In this document: piece after piece, positions 58,897 to 64,000 of the stretch
Layout: the number at the start of each line of letters is the position of its first letter
Numbering within the stretch: the stretch's first letter is position 1
The notes under the pieces: model-generated
The model's database searches: none
Told to the model about the DNA's origin: nothing
What the model saw: the letters and a program-made list of their open reading frames with translations, nothing else
Program-made: the position numbers and the translations under genes
From: Mobiluncus sp963511525
Lineage (GTDB): Bacteria > Actinomycetota > Actinomycetes > Actinomycetales > Actinomycetaceae
Direction: 5' to 3'
DNA: 64,000 nucleotides
Assembly: GCF_963511525.1 (NCBI RefSeq)
Contig: NZ_CAUPIY010000007.1
Coordinates: 67,263-131,262, forward strand

Positions 58897-61242
58897 ATGA
58901 ATTTGAAGAAGAAGTTTGTGGTTGGCGCTGCTTCGGTGGCGTTGATTGCTTCGATGGGTGGCGTGGCTGCTCCGGCTGCTGTGGCTGATACTAACCGCCT
59001 GCCGGGTTACGCGACTGAGCTGGGTCGTTTCGGTGGTATTGACCGTATTCAGACCGCCTTGGCGATTGCGGATCACGAGTTCGGCAAGCGCGCCGCTAAC
59101 AAGCCGGGCGTGCTTTACATTGCTTCCGCGGCGGATGCGAACATGGTTGACGCTGCTTCGGCTGGCATGTTGCAGGATGGCCCGATTGCTTTTGTCTATG
59201 GCAACTCTTACGTGGCTTCCGCGGTTGGCAAGCACTTTGCTGATGATGAGCTGGTTGGCTACTCTGACATTAAAAAGATTATCGCCATTGGTGGTGAAGG
59301 CGCGGTTTCTGATGCTGCGATGAAGGCCGTTGGCGAAGAAATGGGCGTGAAGTCCTTTGATCGTTTGGGCGGTAAGGATCGTTTCGAGACTTCCGTGGCG
59401 ATTGCTTCGCGTATCTACAACCATGCTTTGCAGTCCACTGATGCTTACCTGGATCGTGCGGGTCGTCATATTGTGTCTAATGGCACTAACTTGAACGTGA
59501 TGTACCTGGCTAACGGTGCTAACGAGCATGTGGTTGACTCGATGGTGGCTGGTACCTTGGATAATGGCCCGGTCGTGTTGGTTAATGCTGATGGCACTAT
59601 TCCCGAGGTTGTAGCGGAGTTCATTAAGAAGACTTTGCCGTTGCAGTTCGCTGCTTTGGGTGGTTCTCCTACGGTTTCGGATAAGACCGTTCAGGATGCT
59701 TGGCTCATTAAGGCTTTGGCTAACAAGTGGGATACTTCCTCTAGCATTCCGCAGTTGAAGGTCAAGCAGGAATCCTTGAAGGCCCTGGTCGACGGTAAGG
59801 GCAAGAAGACTGACCGCGTGACTGGCAGCGATGACTTTATGGGCCTGCGTAACGTGGTTCGTGAGGCCGGTAATTTGCAGACCGCTTGGAACGGTCAATA
59901 TGGTGAGGCTGTTGCTAAACTGTCCCAGATTACTAAGGTGATGGCTGCTCCTAATACTCGCACTGGCGTCGAGACTGCTTTGAAGACCGCTACCATGATC
60001 AACTACCCGACTGATCCGTACAAGGCTGACAGCAGCACTACTTCCGCAGCCGACTATGCTTCTAACGTGGCTACCGCGTTGCGGGCTTTGTTCGGCGAAG
60101 CCGTGCTGGACTCCTCTGGTGCGATTGATCCGGCCAAGATTGAAAAGTATATCGATGTTGAGCCTTACAAGCCTTCGGATATGAACAAGGATAATTGGAA
60201 GGTTGTCGGTTTCGATTACAAGGGTCTGCTGGGCTCTAAGAGCTTCCAGAATGCTTACGTGGCTCCGGCTGAAAAGGCTTTGACTGACCAGTGGAAGGCC
60301 GCTATGGACGGCACGGTTGTTGCGTTGGGTAACCCGGTGGCTAAGGCTTCTCAGAACACTCCGACTGCTGCCGAGGCTGCAACTGACTACACTTCTAACA
60401 CCGCTGGCAATAACCGCGCCAATGCTGTTCCGATGGCTGCGGTGAAGGAAGTTTCCGAGTGGGTTACAGCTCAGCAGCAGCAGTGGTTGAAGGATACCGA
60501 GGCCGAGTTGGCTGACGTGTCTGGTCGTTTGGCTGGCGAGTTGGACAAGATTGCTCCGAAGACCGAGCTGCGTTTGGGGGGTGCGGATCGTTTCGAGACC
60601 GCTCAGTTGATTGCTAACCAGTACGGTAAGCTCTACGGCACCGTGTTCAACAAGGGCTTGACGGCTAACGTGATGACCGAGGCTTACGTGGCTAACGGTA
60701 CTCGTCTGCCCGATTCCCTGGCTGGTGGCCAGTTGTCTCACGGCCCGATCATGCTGGTGCGTGATTCCAAGGATATCCCGGCGTTCACCAAGGACGTGGC
60801 TACCCACCTGCAGTGCTGGAACAACGGCGGCACCATTGGTGTGGCTGCTCTGGGCGGCAAGGGCGTTGTCTCTGACGAAACCCTCAAGGCAGTAATCTCC
60901 CTGATCAACACCGCCTCCGCTTGCGGGACCATCAAGTCCACCACTGTGGACAACAAGATCAAGATTACCGATCTCCCGACCGGCCTGAAGAAGGGCACTG
61001 CCCTGACTGAGGACAAGGTCATCACCATCAAGTACGCTGACGGCACGGATGTTCCTACCGGTGCTACCGTCTCCCTGAGCGGCGACTGCGCTGGCTTGAC
61101 TCCTACCTCGCCTACTACCGCTGCGGGCAAGGCCACTGTCGCAAAGAAGGATGCTACCCCGACCGCTGCTGGTACGTGCACGGTGAAGGTTGATGACACT
61201 CACGGCAAGTACGCTTCTGCCGACTTCACGGTCGCGCAATAA
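58897..61242 (+). CDS. exported CWB2-repeat surface protein (S-layer-like, 781 aa)
   Basis: Signal peptide MNLKKKFVVGAASVALIASM and on to about residue 31 (ending APAAVA). Two N-terminal CWB2 repeats (GGIDRIQTA to AIGGEGAVSD, about 45-145; GGKDRFETS to ALGGSPTVSD, about 160-270), a helical central domain, a third CWB2 repeat (GGADRFETA to ALGGKGVVSD, about 565-675) and a C-terminal Ig-like beta domain with a Cys pair. Codons are strongly biased to GCT, GGT, AAG and AAC, as in very highly expressed genes. AAGGG lies 11 nt before ATG 58897 and 5 nt before TTG 58891, so the start is ambiguous. Candidate major wall or S-layer protein (inference). Confidence 0.88.
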   Translation: MNLKKKFVVGAASVALIASMGGVAAPAAVADTNRLPGYATELGRFGGIDRIQTALAIADHEFGKRAANKPGVLYIASAADANMVDAASAGMLQDGPIAFVYGNSYVASAVGKHFADDELVGYSDIKKIIAIGGEGAVSDAAMKAVGEEMGVKSFDRLGGKDRFETSVAIASRIYNHALQSTDAYLDRAGRHIVSNGTNLNVMYLANGANEHVVDSMVAGTLDNGPVVLVNADGTIPEVVAEFIKKTLPLQFAALGGSPTVSDKTVQDAWLIKALANKWDTSSSIPQLKVKQESLKALVDGKGKKTDRVTGSDDFMGLRNVVREAGNLQTAWNGQYGEAVAKLSQITKVMAAPNTRTGVETALKTATMINYPTDPYKADSSTTSAADYASNVATALRALFGEAVLDSSGAIDPAKIEKYIDVEPYKPSDMNKDNWKVVGFDYKGLLGSKSFQNAYVAPAEKALTDQWKAAMDGTVVALGNPVAKASQNTPTAAEAATDYTSNTAGNNRANAVPMAAVKEVSEWVTAQQQQWLKDTEAELADVSGRLAGELDKIAPKTELRLGGADRFETAQLIANQYGKLYGTVFNKGLTANVMTEAYVANGTRLPDSLAGGQLSHGPIMLVRDSKDIPAFTKDVATHLQCWNNGGTIGVAALGGKGVVSDETLKAVISLINTASACGTIKSTTVDNKIKITDLPTGLKKGTALTEDKVITIKYADGTDVPTGATVSLSGDCAGLTPTSPTTAAGKATVAKKDATPTAAGTCTVKVDDTHGKYASADFTVAQ

Positions 61243-61344
61243 GCAGGTACTGAGAACCTGCGGGTTGCTTGCACCTGGCCTACCAGCCAGAAGTGAACAC
61301 CTGGCAAGGTTTCAGACAAACCCCTAACAAGTTCTGTTAGGTAA

Positions 61345-61404
61345 AACTTCATAAAACAGCTGGCCCCGGTAGTTACCTACCGGGGCCAGTTGTTTCATGA
61401 AGTT
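61345..61404. terminator. bidirectional terminator between convergent CWB2 genes
   Basis: 28-nt arms (61345-61372 and 61377-61404) with two mismatched positions and a 4-nt loop. The core CTGGCCCCGGTAG pairs perfectly and is flanked by A-rich and T-rich arms in both directions. Confidence 0.93.
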
Positions 61405-61437
61405 ATCGTTGAAACCTTTACGGTTTCAAGGAAGTGA

Positions 61438-64000
61438 CTACTGGGCCTGGGTCACGGTCACAGTAATCAACGCGTTGGTGTCACCAGTAGCCTTGGCGTC
61501 CTTGACTTCGATGACATAAGTGCCAGCAGTCAGCGCCTCCGGGAACTTGATACGGAACTTGTTGTCGCTAGCGGCAGGCGTAGCAAGGTCCTCGATGGTG
61601 ATACCAGCAGAACCAGAGAGAATCGCACCATTCTTAGTGACACCGACGATGGTCAAGTCGCCAGGAGCAGTCTCAACACCGGAAATCGCGGGAGTACGAG
61701 CACCCGTAATGTCCGCGCTGTAGTAGTCCGCGGCGGGTTTCGGCCGTTGAGCCGTGGCAGTCTGATCAGCCATGGTGTTAATCAGCGCGTCAGCGATAGT
61801 AATCATGATTTCGGCCTTGTTACCGTCAACGTCCTCGAACAGCACCTTGTAAGGAGCCTTGGCCTGGTCGTTAGCCGTGAGAGCAGCAGAAGCATGCGGT
61901 TTCACCGTGTAGTTGTTCACGAAGTTGCCCTGAGCATCTTTAGTCGTCGCAGGAGAGCCAGGCGCAACATCGAATAAGGTAGAAGCGGTACCGTCCTTGT
62001 CAACGATCTTCGGGAAGCCGGTAGCCAACGTCGGGCCGGACTTCGTGGTGGTGTTATCAACCGTCACGTTCTTGACGACAGCAGCAGCATCGCCAACGTG
62101 GAAGGTCAGGTTCGGGGAGGCCACGAGCTTGGAGGTAGCGGGCTTTTCTACGCCCTTGACCTCGCAGACAGAGCTGGTGGAGATCAGGTTCACGACGGCC
62201 TGGAGGACCTCGTCGGACAGCACGCCAGTACCACCAACGCCGTAGACCGAGATCGGGTGGGTCTTGTTAGTCCAGCACAGCAGGTTCTTCGCTACAGCAG
62301 CAGTGAAGTCCGGAATCTTGGTGTCGTTACGGACCAGCATGATCGGACCCTGGGTCAACTGGCCAGCAGTCAGCGAGTCAGCCAGGCGAGTACCGTTAGC
62401 AATGTAAGCCTCGTACAAGTTATCGAAGCCGTTGAACTCGCCGCCGTACATCCTGGCCCAATGGTTAGCAATCAACTGAGCGGTCTCGAAACGATCCGCA
62501 CCACCCAAACGCAACTCGTTCTTAAAGTTGATCTTATCCAACTCGCCACGCAGGCTACCCTTAGCAGCCGCGAGTTCCTTAGCCTTAGCGTCATACCAAG
62601 CCTTGTCAGTATCCAGCGTGTACTTAGCCATCGCAGCTACAGCCACCAACGGAATGTTGTTAGCCGAGGCATCAGCAGAAGTCACCACACCAGCGGTGTC
62701 CGGGTGAACCTGGGAAGCCTTCGCGACCGGGTCAGACAACACGGAGCCCAAGGACGGATCCTGCTTCACACTGGACCACATCTTTTCCAAGTCATCCGAA
62801 GCAGCCTTCACAGCCTTCTTGTATGCATCAGACTTCTGGATACCCTCATAGTTGACACCAACAGCGTGCTTTTCGGTCTTATCCAAAGCGATAGCATCCG
62901 AAGCATTAACGTCGGCCATAACCTTGTCACCATACAAGGCCTTCAAATCGTTCAGCACCGCAGCGTAAGCAGCAGGCGCAGAGGCAGTAGCGTTAGCTTC
63001 TTGGTTGAACCAGTTCGAAATCTTCTGCTTGATACTGGAAACCTTGTTATCCCAAGCCGAAGAGTTCACACCAGCAACATCAACCACACGGTCCAGACCA
63101 CCGAACAACTTCTTCTTGGACATATCAATACCGGTAGCTTCCTCAGAATAACCGTTAACCAGCCATTCCAGCTCATCAACAGTCATCTTAATCTTCGGAA
63201 TACCAGGAGAAGTCTCCCACTTGTTAGCCAGAGCCTTGATAACCCAAGCCTCGTTCACGGTCGCATCCGCAACCGCGCCGGTACCACCCAAAGCCGCAAA
63301 GCTACGCGGCAGGGTCTTCTTAATGAACTCAGCCACAACCTCAGGAATCTTGCCATCAGGCTGAGTCAGCAAGATAGCACCATTATCCAGAGTGCCAGCT
63401 ACCATCGAGTCAACCACGTGCTCGTTAGCGCCGTTAGCCAGGTAAGCAGTCCCCAGGTTCGAACCACCATCAGTACGACCCGCGAACCACTTATCCTTCT
63501 CCAAGGACTTCTGGTAGATGTAATCCGCGATAGCCACGGAAGTCGCGTAACGATCCTTACCAGCCAGACGAGAAGTCTTCTTCAGACCCATCGCGTCCTT
63601 CACAGCATTCAAAGTGCTATCGGAGATAACACCGTCACCACCGATAGCCACAACCTCGTTAATGCCCTTGAAACCAGCATTATCCTTCGCGTTAGCAAAG
63701 AACTTGCCAACCGCGGAAGCAACATAAGAGTTGTTGTACACGAAAGCAATCGGGCCATCAGTCAACATACCAGCCGTAGCCGCGTCAACCATGTTCCCCT
63801 CAGCCGCGGAAACAACGTACAAACGCTTCGGATTCATGGTCCCGTGGTTATCACCAAACTGATGAGCCGCCACCTCCAAAGAGGTCTGCACACGATCCAA
63901 ACCGCCCAAACGAGCCAGCTTCGCAATCGAGCCAGGCAAAGACGGAGCAGCCACAGCAGCCGGAGCAGCCACGCCACCCATCGAAGCAATCAACGCCACC
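61438..64000 (-). CDS. exported CWB2-repeat surface protein, N terminus cut by window edge
   Basis: 853 residues visible. The window begins inside the signal peptide (VALIASMGGVAAPAAVA); about 15 residues are missing. Two CWB2 repeats follow (GGLDRVQTS; AGKDRYATS to ALGGTGAVAD), then a helical central domain, a third CWB2 repeat (GGADRFETA to VGGTGVLSD) and a C terminus of about 220 residues with two beta-rich domains. The architecture and the signal-peptide DNA match the convergent gene at 58897-61242: 53 nt around the signal-peptide codons are identical, pointing to duplication or gene conversion. Probably also highly expressed. Confidence 0.88.
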   Translation of the reverse strand, partial: VALIASMGGVAAPAAVAAPSLPGSIAKLARLGGLDRVQTSLEVAAHQFGDNHGTMNPKRLYVVSAAEGNMVDAATAGMLTDGPIAFVYNNSYVASAVGKFFANAKDNAGFKGINEVVAIGGDGVISDSTLNAVKDAMGLKKTSRLAGKDRYATSVAIADYIYQKSLEKDKWFAGRTDGGSNLGTAYLANGANEHVVDSMVAGTLDNGAILLTQPDGKIPEVVAEFIKKTLPRSFAALGGTGAVADATVNEAWVIKALANKWETSPGIPKIKMTVDELEWLVNGYSEEATGIDMSKKKLFGGLDRVVDVAGVNSSAWDNKVSSIKQKISNWFNQEANATASAPAAYAAVLNDLKALYGDKVMADVNASDAIALDKTEKHAVGVNYEGIQKSDAYKKAVKAASDDLEKMWSSVKQDPSLGSVLSDPVAKASQVHPDTAGVVTSADASANNIPLVAVAAMAKYTLDTDKAWYDAKAKELAAAKGSLRGELDKINFKNELRLGGADRFETAQLIANHWARMYGGEFNGFDNLYEAYIANGTRLADSLTAGQLTQGPIMLVRNDTKIPDFTAAVAKNLLCWTNKTHPISVYGVGGTGVLSDEVLQAVVNLISTSSVCEVKGVEKPATSKLVASPNLTFHVGDAAAVVKNVTVDNTTTKSGPTLATGFPKIVDKDGTASTLFDVAPGSPATTKDAQGNFVNNYTVKPHASAALTANDQAKAPYKVLFEDVDGNKAEIMITIADALINTMADQTATAQRPKPAADYYSADITGARTPAISGVETAPGDLTIVGVTKNGAILSGSAGITIEDLATPAASDNKFRIKFPEALTAGTYVIEVKDAKATGDTNALITVTVTQAQ

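Noticed and set aside
58870..61239. 789-codon open frame antisense to the CWB2 gene
   Set aside because: It is a by-product of the extreme codon bias of the sense gene. The peptide has no signal or domain, and the sense strand encodes a full CWB2 architecture.

Overview
The window comes from a high-GC Gram-positive bacterium, almost certainly an anaerobic actinomycete. The gene order is actinobacterial: hrcA-dnaJ-rsmE-phoH-ybeY, lepA-trmB-hemW, rpsT, leuS, comEA-comEC-holA, and tRNA-Trp/secE/nusG. NusG has a long acidic N-terminal extension, exported proteins are anchored by cell-wall-binding repeat 2 (CWB2) domains, and central metabolism uses pyruvate:ferredoxin oxidoreductase. Together these suggest the Actinomycetaceae, and a Mobiluncus-like organism is my best guess (inference; no 16S gene is present).

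Layout. 0-4.8 kb: leftward heat-shock/ribosome-maturation operon with a CIRCE operator in front of hrcA. 4.9-7.0 kb: two membrane proteins resembling TRAP small and large permeases. 7.1-11.7 kb: a 1522-residue exported protein with a trypsin-like head that has lost its catalytic triad, long coiled coils and three CWB2 repeats. 12.0-12.7 kb: a DinJ/YoeB toxin-antitoxin pair between two 73-bp direct repeats. 13-21.6 kb: hemW, trmB, lepA, a lipoprotein, rpsT, leuS. 21.7-24.4 kb: Mn/Fe-type ABC importer behind a perfect 20-bp DtxR/MntR-like operator. 24.4-30.4 kb: membrane-anchored extracytoplasmic protein, comEA, comEC, holA, HIT protein. 30.5-34.4 kb: tRNA-Lys, a broken DUF3800 gene, nusG, secE, a CapA-like protein, tRNA-Trp. 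34.5-39 kb: aminotransferase, small membrane protein, a lone tyrosine recombinase, mnmA. 39-43.4 kb: glgX, a small hypothetical gene, trpS. 43.6-47.8 kb: CWB2 protein, rpmG, tRNA-Met, tRNA-Thr, VKOR, a helix-turn-helix protein, tRNA-Leu. 48-56 kb: a two-gene redox operon. 56-64 kb: exported PKD-like protein, an AbiEi/DUF559-type gene between two copies of a covarying hairpin, and two convergent CWB2 surface-protein paralogues.

The most distinctive system is the operon at 48.0-55.9 kb. Pyruvate:ferredoxin oxidoreductase is extended to 1680 residues and ends in a fused ferredoxin-like domain. It is translationally linked to a single-chain NfnB/GltD-type plus NfnA/FNR-type flavoprotein. Together they would form a compact pyruvate-to-NAD(P)H electron route (inference). 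A second theme is the cell surface: four CWB2 proteins, two of them with the codon bias of very highly expressed genes, plus VKOR for oxidative folding. Several -10 boxes lie 6-7 nt before the start codon, so leaderless mRNAs are probably common. RpsT, MnmA and DnaJ start with TTG; rpmG and the pseudo-protease start with GTG.
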